Shown here: one piece after another, positions 12,974 through 21,984 of the stretch | Position numbering within the stretch: position 1 is the stretch's first letter | Layout of the letters: each line of letters starts with the position of its first letter | From: Metaphire vulgaris | Lineage: Eukaryota; Annelida; Clitellata; Crassiclitellata; Megascolecidae | Direction of reading: 5' to 3' | Assembly (NCBI GenBank): GCA_018105865.1 | Contig: CM030868.1 | Span: 7,778,311-7,842,310, forward strand | DNA length: 64,000 nucleotides | Notes under the pieces: model-generated | The model's database searches: none | Told to the model about the DNA's origin: nothing | Seen by the model: only the letters and a program-made list of their open reading frames with translations | Translations under genes and position numbers: made by a program

Positions 12974-14005
12974 AATTTATACAATAAAAGATCGTTGGCA
13001 TTTTGCGTGAAATTTCATTTCAATTAAATTTAAGATTCATTTACCTTGAACTTTAATTTCTAAATCTCTTAATTCGGGTTCTGGAAATAAATATTTCTAT
13101 AAATCTGGGAATTTATGCTGCTCTAATGACAAAAATTGGCATCAAAGACCTCAATTCATTGTTTTGGAGGGCCTAGGTTTTACACACTCACGTGTGCGTG
13201 CGTGAACATGTGCACACGCATGTATGCATACACACACATGTACTGTAGAAATTGTCTTGAAATAAATAAATAAATAAAACATGTATTTTAAGGTAAGTTA
13301 TATTTGTGAAAGTTTTATTATATATATATAATTTCCTAAAATATGCCTGCCTGTGTTTGTATAAAACTGCATTCTTATTGGATGACGTCAATTTCATAAT
13401 GGGCTAAAATTAAGGATCGACATCACAGCCACCATTATGACTACAACGTCGTTTTAATTAATGCTTGGCTGCACATTGCTCTGTACATCTTATAGCTGCT
13501 TATCGGCTTATAACTTTCTAACGTTGTGGGCATGTATAAAAACTCCATATCCTATCATTTTTCCAATCCCTCCCTTCTCCGTCCTTTTCCTTCTCCCTTC
13601 ACTCTTCTACCCTCCATCTTTCACTCCTTCCTCTCTCTTTTCCATACACACTCTTCGCTCACTCTTCTTCTATCTGCTTCCCCACAACATCTACAAAAAC
13701 TCAAGATAGGAAATAGCCAAGCTTCCCCGTCATTTTTGACGGGCAAACAGCTAGCTTAAAATATAAAATCCATCTTTCCATGAGGTTACCTGAGTTCAGC
13801 TTATTGTCATAAGATACTCACCAGATGCATTTGATCTTTCCAGTATCACGTAGTCTCTCTGCGCTCTGTGAAAGAAATAGCCGAGCTGTAAACCTGAGGG
13901 CCCGGCTCCAATAATGATGTATTGCCAATGCCTTGCAGTAGAAAGAGACACCGAAGGCATCAAAGCAGAGCAAAGCAACAATACCGACAGAACACGAGAA
14001 GCCAT
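997..14005 (-). CDS. FOXRED2: FOXRED2-like FAD-dependent oxidoreductase, first four coding exons (3' part outside the window)
   Basis: Minus-strand gene, coding exons 14005-13822, 4109-3797, 2992-2862 and 1117-997, all with GT..AG borders and compatible phases, giving about 249 codons. The product matches FOXRED2 (ERFAD), an ER-lumen flavoprotein of the monooxygenase-like family linked to ER-associated degradation. Residues 1-22 look like a signal peptide. Residues 33-38 are the FAD-binding GAGPSG. Exon 2 carries the family block [10 protein letters not shown]. Exon 3 has [16 protein letters not shown]. Exon 4 has the second dinucleotide-binding motif GRGNAAFE followed by [17 protein letters not shown]. 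Known family members run to nearly 700 residues, so most of the C-terminal half lies off the left edge. Introns 1 and 3 are loaded with repeats. The assignment rests on remembered conserved blocks. The boundaries are read directly from the sequence. Confidence 0.93.
1739..1990. repeat. Decayed MITE fragments in FOXRED2 intron 3
   Basis: At ~1747-1800 there is a CAGGCCCGCCGAGAGAGAG end like those at 23899 and 25090 (GGCCCGGAATTTCTCTC family). At ~1900-1990 there is a C-rich tract plus a CTCATGATCAATC-like stretch shared with the elements at 2479 and 3457. Both are partial, with no clear target duplication. Confidence 0.4.
1990..2436. repeat. Long palindromic repeat rich in TGACC/GGTCA
   Basis: The left side (AGACTTGGAACCAGGTCA at ~1999) is the reverse complement of the right side (TGACCCAGTTCCAAGTCT at ~2399-2416). 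Each arm has many TGACC or CCGGGTCA repeats about 15-18 bp apart. The ~220 bp between them is unique AT-rich DNA. It resembles a foldback element, but I could not define a target duplication. Confidence 0.5.
2479..2706. mobile_element. hAT-like MITE copy (degraded)
   Basis: Begins AGTGGCATAGCC and shares its interior with the better-preserved copy at 3457-3698: the GCGGCCCAAAA, AAGGTCGTCATCTCAAATGCTT and AATCCGAATAG blocks occur in the same order. The right end is poorly conserved. It lies in FOXRED2 intron 3. Confidence 0.5.
2862..2992 (-). CDS. FOXRED2: FOXRED2-like coding exon 3
   Basis: Acceptor ...GTAACAG at 2993-2994, donor G|GTATAC after 2862. The 131 bases encode residues ~166-210, with VLIIGTGM near the start and [20 protein letters not shown], a nearly invariant FOXRED2 block. 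Confidence 0.93.
3457..3698. mobile_element. hAT-like MITE
   Basis: Left end CAGTGGCGTAGCCAGG, right end GTGCCCCCGCCAATG (inverted complement CATTGGCGGGGGCAC). Flanking 8-mers AACACATA and AACATGTA agree at 6 of 8 positions, as expected of an old 8-bp target duplication. No coding capacity. It lies in FOXRED2 intron 2. Confidence 0.6.
3797..4109 (-). CDS. FOXRED2: FOXRED2-like coding exon 2
   Basis: Acceptor ...ATCCATAG at 4110-4111, donor AA|GTAAGA after 3797. The 313 bases encode residues ~62-166, beginning [20 protein letters not shown] and including [18 protein letters not shown] and FFPRR. These are the hallmark N-terminal blocks of FOXRED2. The phase fits exons 1 and 3 exactly. Confidence 0.94.
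4690..5475. repeat. GGACTT/TTGGAC hexamer-type minisatellite, two patches
   Basis: Imperfect GGACTT repeats are dense at ~4707-4910 and reappear at ~5318-5475, separated by ~400 bp of AT-rich sequence. Open frames here (for example a DLDLDL peptide) are just translated repeat. Confidence 0.6.
6075..6118. repeat. (TAA)n microsatellite
   Basis: Uninterrupted AAT/TAA triplets in intron 1 of the FOXRED2-like gene. Confidence 0.8.
6984..7052. repeat. (AT)n microsatellite
   Basis: About 30 AT dinucleotides. A second shorter AT run lies at ~7240-7267. Confidence 0.85.
7620..7995 (+). mobile_element. LINE 3'-end fragment
   Basis: Encodes a decayed LINE C-terminal tail ([18 protein letters not shown], about 7717-7770), followed by a 3' region ending GACAGCGCTATAGAAATTTCA. 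The ending recurs at ~10989. No intact frame. Confidence 0.55.
8140..8276. mobile_element. Possible end of a TA-inserting DNA transposon
   Basis: The segment ends GGCAGATTAACGAGAGTGGACCTG and then TA, reminiscent of pogo/Tigger-type termini. The opposite end was not found, so this is a weak call. Confidence 0.25.
8686..9031. mobile_element. hAT-like MITE (CAGGGGTGTCAAACTCA type)
   Basis: Left end CAGGGGTGTCAAACTCA, right end TGTTTGACACCCCTA. Inside are the paired GGGCCGTAT and CGGGCCGTATCCGGCCC blocks typical of this widespread hAT MITE group. Flanking 8-mers TTCTAAAC and CTCTAAAC match at 7 of 8. Confidence 0.8.
9229..9349 (-). mobile_element. LINE ORF2 C-terminal fragment
   Basis: The minus strand reads ETWNNLP..., then [18 protein letters not shown], the usual end of CR1/L2-type ORF2. 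It is interrupted at ~9350 by a hAT-like insertion. Confidence 0.6.
9350..9672. mobile_element. Probable hAT-like MITE with a nested foldback half-element
   Basis: Left GGGTGGATCCAGGATTTTAG and right CTAGATCCGCCTAAGG are inverted complements over GGATC. The interior GGGGGGGAGGTGCCCC block is typical of these MITEs. The target duplication is unclear (CGTTCT and TGTTCT flanks). Confidence 0.4.
9410..9595. mobile_element. Foldback element B (left arm and CCCTAA core; right arm mostly lost)
   Basis: About nine degenerate 15-bp units of the form GATTCATCTCAGGAC or GACTATTCATCTTAG run from ~9418 to 9550. A CCCTAACCCTAACCC core follows, then only a remnant of the inverted arm (AAGATGAATAGTTA). The unit is the same family as foldback E at 30418-30640. 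Confidence 0.55.
9968..10097. repeat. (ATT)n(ATC)n compound microsatellite
   Basis: ATT triplets switch to ATC/CATCAT triplets. The poly-Asp and poly-Ile frames across it are artefacts. Just downstream (~10100-10210) is a LINE-tail-like stretch. Confidence 0.9.
12906..12974. repeat. (AC)n(AT)n(AC)n microsatellite
   Basis: CA repeats flank a long AT run in intron 1. Confidence 0.9.
13822..14005 (-). CDS. FOXRED2: FOXRED2-like coding exon 1 (start codon, signal peptide, FAD motif)
   Basis: ATG at 14005-14003, donor G|GTGAGT after 13822. The 184 bases encode a hydrophobic N terminus ([19 protein letters not shown]), then [20 protein letters not shown] and [11 protein letters not shown], the family's FAD-binding start. 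The start fits because the signal peptide immediately precedes the Rossmann motif. Just upstream the minus strand reads a pyrimidine tract and CTGTAG|GC before the ATG, so an untranslated first exon probably lies further upstream. Confidence 0.94.
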
Positions 14006-14030
14006 GCCTACAGACAGAAAAGCAAATCAT
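14006..14030 (-). promoter_or_regulatory. Splice acceptor just upstream of the FOXRED2-like start codon
   Basis: The minus strand reads TTTTCTGTCTGTAG followed by GC and the ATG. This is a strong acceptor, so the initiating exon has only two untranslated bases and the promoter must lie further upstream, in 14030-23700. Confidence 0.6.
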
Positions 14031-14690
14031 AGAAACTTCATTAAAAATACCGTACATCCCATCTTATAGAAAGTCAGAGTATTTATAATAGCTGTATTAG
14101 AGCATCCGTTTGCAACGAGTTTCAATCAAACAAATCATTCAAAAAACTTCTATGGAGCCACTGCCATAATGTCCAGGGCATCAGCCGATAGCGCTTGTTA
14201 TGATCACAGCCTAGGACACACGAACAGTTTCCTCATCGTGTTGTCACTGTGGTGTTGTGTAACCAATGCATTGGTACCAATTTGTAAAGGAATGCCTTTT
14301 CAGAGTCATCAAAAGTCAAATATCAGTGGTGACCTGTATTTGAGAACATGCTTGAAGACATCCTGGAGTGTAGAACTCTGCTCTAACAGGAGACACAATA
14401 ATCCAAGAACGGTCTCTGTTGATTTTCACTCTAAAAAACATCACCTGGCTGCACATGATCTCTGACAGCCACACAAACCTTCTCCAGTGGCTCCAGTTGT
14501 GCGCATTGCTCCACTCTGCAAGCTTGACAATTCTGCCCTCTGCCCAATCTTCTTTGCATCCAGATTTTCATAATCTGTTTTCTTGCTTCCACAAGTAAAC
14601 CTTTCAGACTTTGAATGATTTTAAAATTTTCCTTCTGTTGAAGGGTTCCACGCTGATATCTTCAACTCCTGGAACTAATGTATGCTGTTT
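14031..14690. other. Intergenic, nothing recognised
   Basis: No repeat family or conserved frame was recognised. A 98-codon frame at 14169-14465 shows no domain. Confidence 0.5.
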
Positions 14691-14694
14691 CATC

Positions 14695-15016
14695 AGTGCC
14701 ACTGTGAGTAGGCAAGGGGGGTTGAGGGTCAAAACACCCCTTGGGTGCCAGCGAAAAAATTTTTTTAATGTGTTTCCATGCAATTTTTATTTTCGGACGT
14801 GGTTTTTGGGGTCAAATCCCTCCTTGGCACTGCCAACCGAAAGATTTTAAACGCCAAAGGTGACGGCGGTTTTTTGCTTGTCAACATCTGAAAGGGAACA
14901 TTCTAGAAGGAAAGACAGAATGACCTTTTCTTTTGCTTGTAAAGATTTTTGGAAATTTGGTTACGGTCAAAAGTCAAAAACAAAACCCCCTTCGGTAAAT
15001 CCTGGCTACGCCACTG
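14695..15016. mobile_element. Degraded hAT-like MITE
   Basis: Right end AATCCTGGCTACGCCACTG is a standard hAT MITE terminus. The interior has GCGGTTTTTTGCTTGTCA, the motif shared by many MITEs here. The left end near 14695 (CAGTGCCACTGTGAGTAGG) is plausible but diverged. Confidence 0.45.
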
Positions 15017-15400
15017 CTCATAATAACATGACCAATATTACCAGTAACACAAAGTAACTTGCTATAGTCATTTCAAGCAGCACAAAAATGTGCACATCAA
15101 TATGTTATGCTGCAGTAATTTTTAACTTTTAATGCAACATCTGTACTAAATATATCTAGACAAAATTTCAGGAAAATTGTTTTTTAAAGCAGTTAATCAA
15201 TCTGTCATAACATTATCTACTGGTAATTTGAATTTAAAACTTCAATCTGTGTTATTAATTCACGACAATATTACTCTGTTAAGTATCAGAGCTTTGCATA
15301 TCAGCTTAAGCTTGCAGGTTAATTCATATAGCCTACACATGTTCTAGTAAAAGATGTTATCCAAAGCCATTAAAAAAACACAGATTACGGTAGTTTTTAT

Positions 15401-15917
15401 GGTGACCGGAAGATTCGGTACCGGAAGATTCGGGACGGAAGATTCGGGACGGAAGATTCAGTACCGGAAAATTCGGTACCGGTCATGGAAGATTCGGTAC
15501 CGGAACGTTGGGAACGGTATCTTCAGGATGGCAAATTCGGTTACATGTGTTAGACACTGGCTCTACCTCTCCCACCCCACCTCCCCTCCCCAACCCCAGG
15601 GTCCATCTGGCCTTGGGTGGTGTCTATGCTTATGTATATGCCCATAGGCCTATATATTTAGGTAGAATATTTAAGTAGAATTTGGGTAGGTATACTATTG
15701 ATAATTATATTCATTTTACTGATTTATACAGTTTTAGAATTAGGGTTAGGGTTAGAATTAGGGTTATGGCTACTGATTTGTATGCCGAACATGTACCGAT
15801 TTATCTGGTACCGAATCATCCGGTACCGAATTATCCGGTACCGAATCTTCCACAAGTAAAATTTTGGTGCCGAATTCTCCGGTACCGAATGTTCCGGTAC
15901 CGAAAGTTCCGAGAACC
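15401..15917. mobile_element. Foldback element C (15-bp GGAAGATTCGGTACC arms, TTAGGG core)
   Basis: Flanked by a perfect 9-bp duplication AGTTTTTAT (15392-15400 and 15918-15926). Ends: GGTGACCGGAAGATTCGG and, from the right, GGTTCTCGGAACTTTCGG. The left arm (15408-15545) is seven or more copies of a 15-bp unit GGAAGATTCGGTACC. The right arm (15786-15914) is the inverted unit CCGAATCATCCGGTA. Between them are ~240 bp with TTAGGGTTAGGGTTAGAATTAGGG at ~15735-15765. No gene inside. Confidence 0.85.
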
Positions 15918-16059
15918 AGTTTTTATCACTAGGCTGATACAGGATTACAAAGTCATGAGCCCACACTTTCGGGTACTTCTGGTTTTTCTATGAGCTTAAC
16001 TAAATCAGTTTGAATCTACTAAATTCTGCCAAATTGATTCCTGAATTATTACACTCCAC

Positions 16060-16690
16060 GAGGAGAGCGAAAGAAGGAATTAAAGAAGAGACTGATAAAA
16101 ATGTGGGTCTGGAGCATAGCCCTATATGCCTCAGAAACATGGACTTCACAGAAAAAGGAAACACACATATATTTTCAAGGTAGTCTAGGATACAGAGAAC
16201 TAGAGAATATGAGTGACAATAGTAATCTCATATCATCATAAGAAAATGAAATGAAGAAAGCCAAAGAAATGAAGAAAGCAGAAGAAACGAAGAAAGCAGA
16301 AGAAATGAAGAAAGCAGAAGAAATGTTGTAAGCAGAAGAAATGTTGTAAGCAGAAGAAATGAAGAAAGCAGAAGAAATGAAGAAAGAAATGAAGAAAGCA
16401 GAAGAAATGTTGGAAGCAGAAGAAATGTGGCTTTGGAGGAAGATGGAAACGATCAAGTGGACAGACAAGAAATCAAGTGAGGGGTACTACAGGTGGCAGA
16501 AGAACAGATATCACTGACTAACACCGTCAGAAGAAAACAGAGAAGCTGGATCAGACATGTGCTAAGAGGAGAATCATTGATGAAAACAGTAATAATTAAT
16601 TGAGGGAAGTATACCAGGAAAAAGACAAAAGGCAGACCAAGGAAGATGCTAGTGGACTGGTTGATGAAGGCAGTCTCACAAAATCTATGC
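16060..16690 (+). mobile_element. LINE ORF2 C-terminal fragment with an internal repeat expansion
   Basis: Encodes ERKKELKKRLIKMWVWS..LYASETW, then after a repeat tract WRKMETIKWTDKK..., RRKQRSWIRHVLRGESL and KGRPRKMLVDWLM, the standard LINE tail. Between the halves (~16240-16432) is an imperfect GAAGAAAGCAGAAGAAAT tandem array reading KKAEEM repeats in frame. Microsatellite-like expansion of the coding sequence is the likeliest origin. Confidence 0.7.
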
Positions 16691-17027
16691 AGAAATCAAT
16701 CAATCAATTTATTTCTCAAGATTACACATACATGCAGAGATTAAACATACAAAATTAATTCAATTCTTAACATGTGAAAAAAACATCATAATATGTTAAT
16801 TTGAGAAATGGGTTAGCCAAAGGGTATAAAACCCATAAGACGGTCAACCTATTTGGTTTAGGAATTTAGAAGTGACTGTACTAATTATATAAATTCAAAA
16901 AATTAAAGGTAAAGGAGTATCTTGAGTTGTATTTAGCTAAGGTACTTAGAAGTGAAAAGGCACAGAGAAGAATGAAAATAATGGAGCCATGAACAGAGAC
17001 AGGACAGAGCAGGACAGAGAATAAGAT

Positions 17028-17273
17028 GGTGCCATGACAAAATGTCACGGACAAAATGTCACGGGGACAAAATGTCACCAGACAAAATGTCACCAGACAA
17101 AATGTCCACGGACATTTTGTCCACGGACAAAATGTCATCATTACTCTAACCCTAACCTTAACACTAACCCTAAACTGCAGACATTTTGTCCCCATGACAT
17201 TTTGTCTGGTGACAATTTGTCTCCGTGACATTTTGTCCATGACATTTTGTCCGTGACATTTTGTCCGGCCACA
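17028..17273. mobile_element. Foldback element D (15-bp GACAAAATGTCACGG arms, CCCTAA core)
   Basis: Flanks AATAAGAT (17020-17027) and AATAAGAT (17274-17281) form an 8-bp duplication. The left arm is seven units of ~15 bp around GACAAAATGTCACGG. The centre (17143-17175) reads CTAACCCTAACCTTAAC with ACACTAACCC. The right arm is the inverted unit GACATTTTGTCC. Open frames on both strands (KCHQTKCHQ, FCLVTFCLV) are translated repeat. Confidence 0.8.
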
Positions 17274-17524
17274 AATAAGATAATGATGATAATGAGGCTA
17301 CTGTCACTCATATTTCTCTATATCCTAGACTACCGTGAAAATATAGAACAGAATCACATCAACATGAATTTGGATAACATGGACTGTTGATTAACACTGA
17401 CCATCAAAAGCAGACAGATCGAGACCAAAGTGGTCTCTTTAGACTTGGTTAACATAGACTTTTTCCCCTGATGTCTGGGCAAATGAGGCTTTACTGTGAA
17501 TGCAAAAAGATTGTAGGTATGTAA

Positions 17525-18600
17525 GATCTCGTAAATTTATATAGCGCTTTGAAAAGTAGTACAGAAGTAGCTGCTTTTTCTTATGCGCTTAATCTTTCTT
17601 GAAATAGCTATGGGCAAGGTGTGTTGTCAGCCGGGCAAAGGTCAGTGTTTGGATATTTAAGGAAAAACATCTGCATAGCAGTACTTCATCTAATCTTTCT
17701 GCCGACAAAATACCTGCTAAGTTCTCAGTCAGTTAGATGCAATGCTAGAAGTGTCAATGCCAAAGGCCTTCATATAAGTTCCATGGAAGTTTTATTTGAT
17801 GCAATGCAGCATTTGTATCAAAAAAAGTCAAAAGTCAAAGTCCTTCCCGAGCCTCACGGGCTCCTTGGGCGGCTGATCTCCGTTGCTATATAGCCCTCAG
17901 CCAGGCGCGCAATGCCACGGATACGAGGCTAGCATATTGCATAGAGTACCTGATTGACTTATCGCAGGGATTTTTACCACTGCTCTGCATTTGTATAGTG
18001 CCTCTTATATTTCTAATAAGAGGCGCTTCTGGCATTGGAGTCGTATGATAAAGTAGAGAGACTTTAGCTTTCGCATTGAGCAGAGCGAGGGAGTAAGAAG
18101 TGATTCCCGAATGGATGGGTTCAAGGCATTCCAGAGGGAGGGTCAAGTCACTGCAAAAGCCTGACGCCGAGTAAGAGCAGTGCGTGATCTGGGGACATAA
18201 ACATTCTTCTGATCAGTGGAGCGGAGCAGGTGATGAGCAGTGGAAGAGGGTGATTTGAAAAGCTCAGTAATGTAAGACGGTGCCTGACCTCCAAGTGCTG
18301 CAGAAACAATAATTACTTGTTTGAATTTAATGTGGTCAGAAATTGGAAGCCAGTAGAGGATGTCAAGCATAAAATCTGAGATGCTAGAGTAGCGAGGAGC
18401 TTTAGCCACAAGACGAGCCACAGCATTTAGGACAGATCGCAGAGTGGAGAGCAAGCTCTTTGGCAGACCAAGATAAAGAGAATTGCAATAGTCTAACCTA
18501 CTAGCCACAAAAGCATGAACCAGAGATTGATGACCATTTGTGGTAAACACAACTAAGGTGTTGGTTATTGATGCAATCCACACAGTCAGTGGCATTCAAA
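17525..18600 (-). mobile_element. LINE 3' fragment (ORF2 C-terminus and 3' tail)
   Basis: The minus strand from 18595 reads [18 protein letters not shown], a LVAKAPRYSSIS block and LYWLPISDHIKFK, the CR1/L2-type ORF2 C-terminal region. It continues with frameshifts through PSLWNALNPSIRE-like residues to ~17980. The 3' flank carries the ATTTATATAGCGCTTTG tail at 17535. Confidence 0.75.
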
Positions 18601-18894
18601 CGATTCAATATGCCATTTATCTAGAATGTCCAACCTGTCAGCAGAGTGAACTTTGAACATATAAACAGTTTTTCAATCAGTGGCAAGATTGACAATAAAT
18701 GGAAAATTATATCAGAAACGTAATTTCTGGCAGAATAATTATATGATTGTATAACATAATCAGCCGCTCATGTGAACGTTGACATCAACAAATGATTGCA
18801 TTTCTATGACTGTAGGATGACAACCATGACAACTACTACCATTAAAAAAACTTTGCGTGACTTAAAGTGACATAGGAGGCATTACTGCCTGTGT

Positions 18895-18985
18895 GAAAGC
18901 CTAGAGTGGCGCTAACGGGGCTTGAACCTGCTCTGCCAGCCTAATGCTTCAGTGTGCAACCCACTCTGCCATCTTCCGCCCCATA
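18895..18985 (-). mobile_element. tRNA-derived SINE
   Basis: The minus strand starts GGGGCGGAAGATGGCAGAGTGG, with an A-box-like TGGCAGAGTGG and a B-box GGTTCAAGCCC about 45 bp on. It is a repeat relic, not a tRNA gene: the cloverleaf is not credible and related copies lie at ~35190 and ~44540. Confidence 0.6.
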
Positions 18986-19014
18986 TCAATGTAATGTAAT
19001 AAGGGACCTACCAG

Positions 19015-19650
19015 TATATAGCACCTCTTCTATTTCTACTCAAAGGCACTCCCGGATTTAGAGTTGCTTGATCAGTAAAGGAGACCATATTTCACAATGA
19101 ACTGAAGGCAGGAGTAAGGAGTGAGGCACCGGCAGGAGACAACCCAAAGAGGGTTCAGTTAGTCTGAATGACTGATATTGGGTGAGAGTGTTACGTTATC
19201 TAGGAACATGGGACAACTATACTATTAATAGATCGGAGTGAATGATGCAAAGTAATGGAAAACAGCACTTGGAGAAAAAAGTTCAGTGTTGCCTGACTTC
19301 AAGTGCTGTATAAGCAAGAATCATCTGTCTATACCTGATAAGATGAAGGGTGTTAAGCATTAACTCTGAGATGTTAGAGTAGTGAGTAGCTGTTGCCACA
19401 TGATAAGCAACAGCATTTAGCAGAGATTGCAAAGCAGAAAGCATGCATTTAGGAAGACTAAAGTAAAAGACAATATCTTTGACTCAACAAACATAAATAA
19501 ACAACTATGGAGCCTTAAAAAGAACGGCAGAAGATAGGGAGAATAGGAGGAACATGACTGTCAACCCTCTGATAGAGGAAGACATATAAAGAAGAAGAAA
19601 ACATGTAAGTGCATTGCAACAGTCCAATCTACTGGCACCAAAGACATTGA
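19015..19650 (-). mobile_element. Heavily decayed LINE fragment
   Basis: Parallels the 17980-18600 fragment in the same orientation (CACTCCCGGATTTAGAGTTG, TTAGCATTAACTCTGAGATG). On the minus strand ASRLDCCNAL is still readable near 19635. The 150 bp around 19480-19610 look like a separate short insertion. Confidence 0.55.
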
Positions 19651-20239
19651 CCAATGAGTCTGCTGCTGACATAGAGCAAAGAGCAAATTACTCTAACTTG
19701 TTTAATCTGGTAGAAGGAGGAACAAGATAGGTGAGCAACATGCTCAATATTATGATCAATAAACCCAAAAATACCCATCATCAATATGCTGATCATGAAG
19801 ATGATCAATTAATCTAACATATATTGGCAATCACATTGATCAACATATTGGAACAAATTAATGTTATCACAGTAGGTCTAATTACAGCAGTGATCCAAGT
19901 TTACTGAATAGTTTCTAAGTAACACATTCTACAAACTAATTGTGATAATCTGCTGAAAATACACATAATACATATTCATAAATTAAAAGAGATCCTATCA
20001 TAATCTCTCATCTGATGTTTTCATTTTTAAAGTTTTGTTCACCCACCAAAACCAAAACAGCAAACAGCACTTGATTTGCAAAGGGTTAATAGTTTAACTC
20101 ATTAGGGCCATTACCGGTACTGCTGGTTGAGGACCAACCGGCCTCTTTTGGAAAAAAACTGAACACTGATTATAATTATAGACCTTTGAAAACCAATAAG
20201 TTTGACCACAAGACATAGAGAGAACGGTCTGGTCCCAAC
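19651..20239. other. Intergenic, nothing recognised
   Basis: AT-rich unique-looking DNA with ATCAATATG-type near-repeats around 19750-19860. No gene. Confidence 0.5.
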
Positions 20240-20405
20240 CAGTGTTTAATCTAGACTCCGCACTCCAGGGGGAACTGACAAAGCCGGGGGAAAATCAGCT
20301 AGGGGGCTGCTGTTAGTTGATGCAGTATGCCAAAATTTCCGGGGAATTTGAAATTTCCCGGGAAAACGGGCAATTTCTCCCGGAAACGGCCTAGATTAAA
20401 CCCTG
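20240..20405. mobile_element. hAT-like MITE (CAGTGTTTAATCTAGA type)
   Basis: Ends CAGTGTTTAATCTAGA and CTAGATTAAACCCTG are inverted complements. Perfect 8-bp duplication GTCCCAAC at 20232-20239 and 20406-20413. A truncated copy in opposite orientation lies at 22341-22517. Confidence 0.88.
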
Positions 20406-21600
20406 GTCCCAACAAAGGTGGTTGAGGATCTGTCTTTAGTCAGATATAGGCCTATTAGACTTGCATAGGCCTAATAATCAGAACAAAATGGCTCTATAAT
20501 TTCAGTGACTGATTTTCCAAAAATGCAAGTTAAGGTTTGACCGCTTTAAGACTAAAATTCATAACCACCAGCAATGGTAAGCGACCGTATGTCAGCTATA
20601 AACCGAAATTTTCAACCAAAAGTAGTGCTTGTCCATCAACTCTCAACCCTCTAGCCAAGGATTAAGAAAAGATTGGGAGTTACAACTTTGTTTTTGACAG
20701 ACAGCCAGCTGTAATTCTCCGTCTCACAGACTGCTCCCGATAAACTCTTATTACACGGACTTAACTACGTGGTTTTGTATTGCCAATGCTACTGCCTCTG
20801 CAGGAACTAGGAAGTTCATTTCAACGAAAGTCAACGTAACCTAGTCGACTCAACCGTGAGCTTAATAGAAAATTACAGAGTAGAATGAATCATTTTGCAA
20901 ACGACAATATGATCGATAATCGCGTTGCATTTATTTATTGTTTAATAATAAAATAAAATACAGAATGTTGTTCTATATGTGGATGACATGAAACGCACAC
21001 ATGTTCTATTGAAAGTTGAAACTGCATACGAATACGCCATGCTATGGATACTTTCGATCTAACTTCCTCTTTAAAGTTATTAAAAGTATATCCCATGAAT
21101 TAGTCGTTTAATTCAACTCACTCTTCGATGTTCTTGCAGAAGCAAAGGACACGACTATAACAGCCCAAAAGCAATCACATAAGAATTCCTTGTGCTTCGT
21201 TCGGTTGTAGGTTTATTTTTAGACGTGTATATGTCTTTCTCGACCGGCTTGAGCTTGAGGACGGCAGCTTTGCCGGTAAATAAAAGCGCCGCTGCTTCGG
21301 TGATTACGGTAATTTGCATATTCAAATCAGGGCTGACTGTCATCGAACAAATATAACGAGCAAGATAAATATTGATAAGCGACTACTTCAGACGACACCT
21401 TCCTATTGGATCGTGTTCAGATGAAGTAGGCGGAGTCAGAGAGCACAGAAACAATCGGTTCAAGAGCACGCTATTATCGTTTTATACGAGAACAATTTAA
21501 TTTGTCGCTCTACGAAGGAAATACAAAAGGGCTGTAGTAAAACTCTTCTGAAAAGTTTTTGATAAAATGCATCTAAAAATGAAACTCAGTAGAATTATAT
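20406..21600. other. Intergenic, no recognised element
   Basis: No gene, LINE or MITE recognised. An untranslated first exon or promoter of the FOXRED2-like gene could be here or further right, but nothing in the sequence locates it. Confidence 0.4.
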
Positions 21601-21604
21601 TGAA

Positions 21605-21775
21605 ACTAGAACTCGAAGGCTCGCTTCGCTCGCGCGAGCTTCGCTCGCATGAGGCGAGCTTCGCTCGCTGCGAGCTTCGCTTCGCGTCGCTTCGCGTCGC
21701 TTCGCGTCGCTTCGCGTCGCTTCGCGTCGCTTCGCGTCGCTTCGCGTCGCTTCGCGTCGCTTCGCGTCGCTCGAG
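21605..21775. repeat. GC-rich tandem repeat, 10-bp unit
   Basis: After GCGAGCTTCGCTCGC palindromes comes an almost perfect array of TTCGCGTCGC units (21672-21770). It is very CpG-rich in an AT-rich region. Long open frames on both strands are translated repeat (RFASLRVAS). Confidence 0.85.
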
Positions 21776-21799
21776 GCAACGACCAATCCAATTCCAATT

Positions 21800-21980
21800 C
21801 CAGAATGACCAATCAGAACGCTCACTCAGCCAACCAATCAGAACGCTTGAAGGTAACCAATCAGAACGCTCACACAGCCAACCAATCAGAACGCTCACAC
21901 AGCCAAACAATCAGAACGCTCGAACGCAACCAATCAGAACGCTCACACAGCCAACCAATCAGAACGCTCGAAGGCAACAG
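21800..21980. repeat. CCAAT-containing tandem repeat
   Basis: Seven copies of AACCAATCAGAACGCTC at ~25-bp spacing, with spacers CACACAGCC or GAAGGC. Each unit includes an ACCAATCAG box (the NF-Y consensus). The array abuts the 3' end of the minus-strand LINE at 21985. Confidence 0.85.
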
Positions 21981-21984
21981 ACAT

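Larger units (their letters stand above)
4110..13821 (-). other. FOXRED2-like intron 1 (9.7 kb), repeat-filled
   Basis: Bounded by GTGAGT at 13821 and ATAG at 4110. It holds the hexamer repeats, AT microsatellites, LINE tails, a hAT-like MITE and foldback half-element listed separately. The remaining stretches (5640-6660, 7060-7600, 10250-12840, 12980-13800) are AT-rich with no supported gene. A 150-codon hydrophobic frame at 6182-6634 is judged to be chance. Confidence 0.8.

Noticed and set aside
15735..15766. True telomere or subtelomere
   Set aside because: The TTAGGG run is only a few units long, degenerate and inside a bounded transposon with target duplications.
15354..15993. Open frames on both strands around foldback C
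   Set aside because: The frames are translated 15-bp repeats. The palindrome makes both strands look open.
18895..18985. tRNA gene
   Set aside because: A and B boxes are present, but the cloverleaf is not credible and related copies occur at 34935 and 44525, so it is a SINE.
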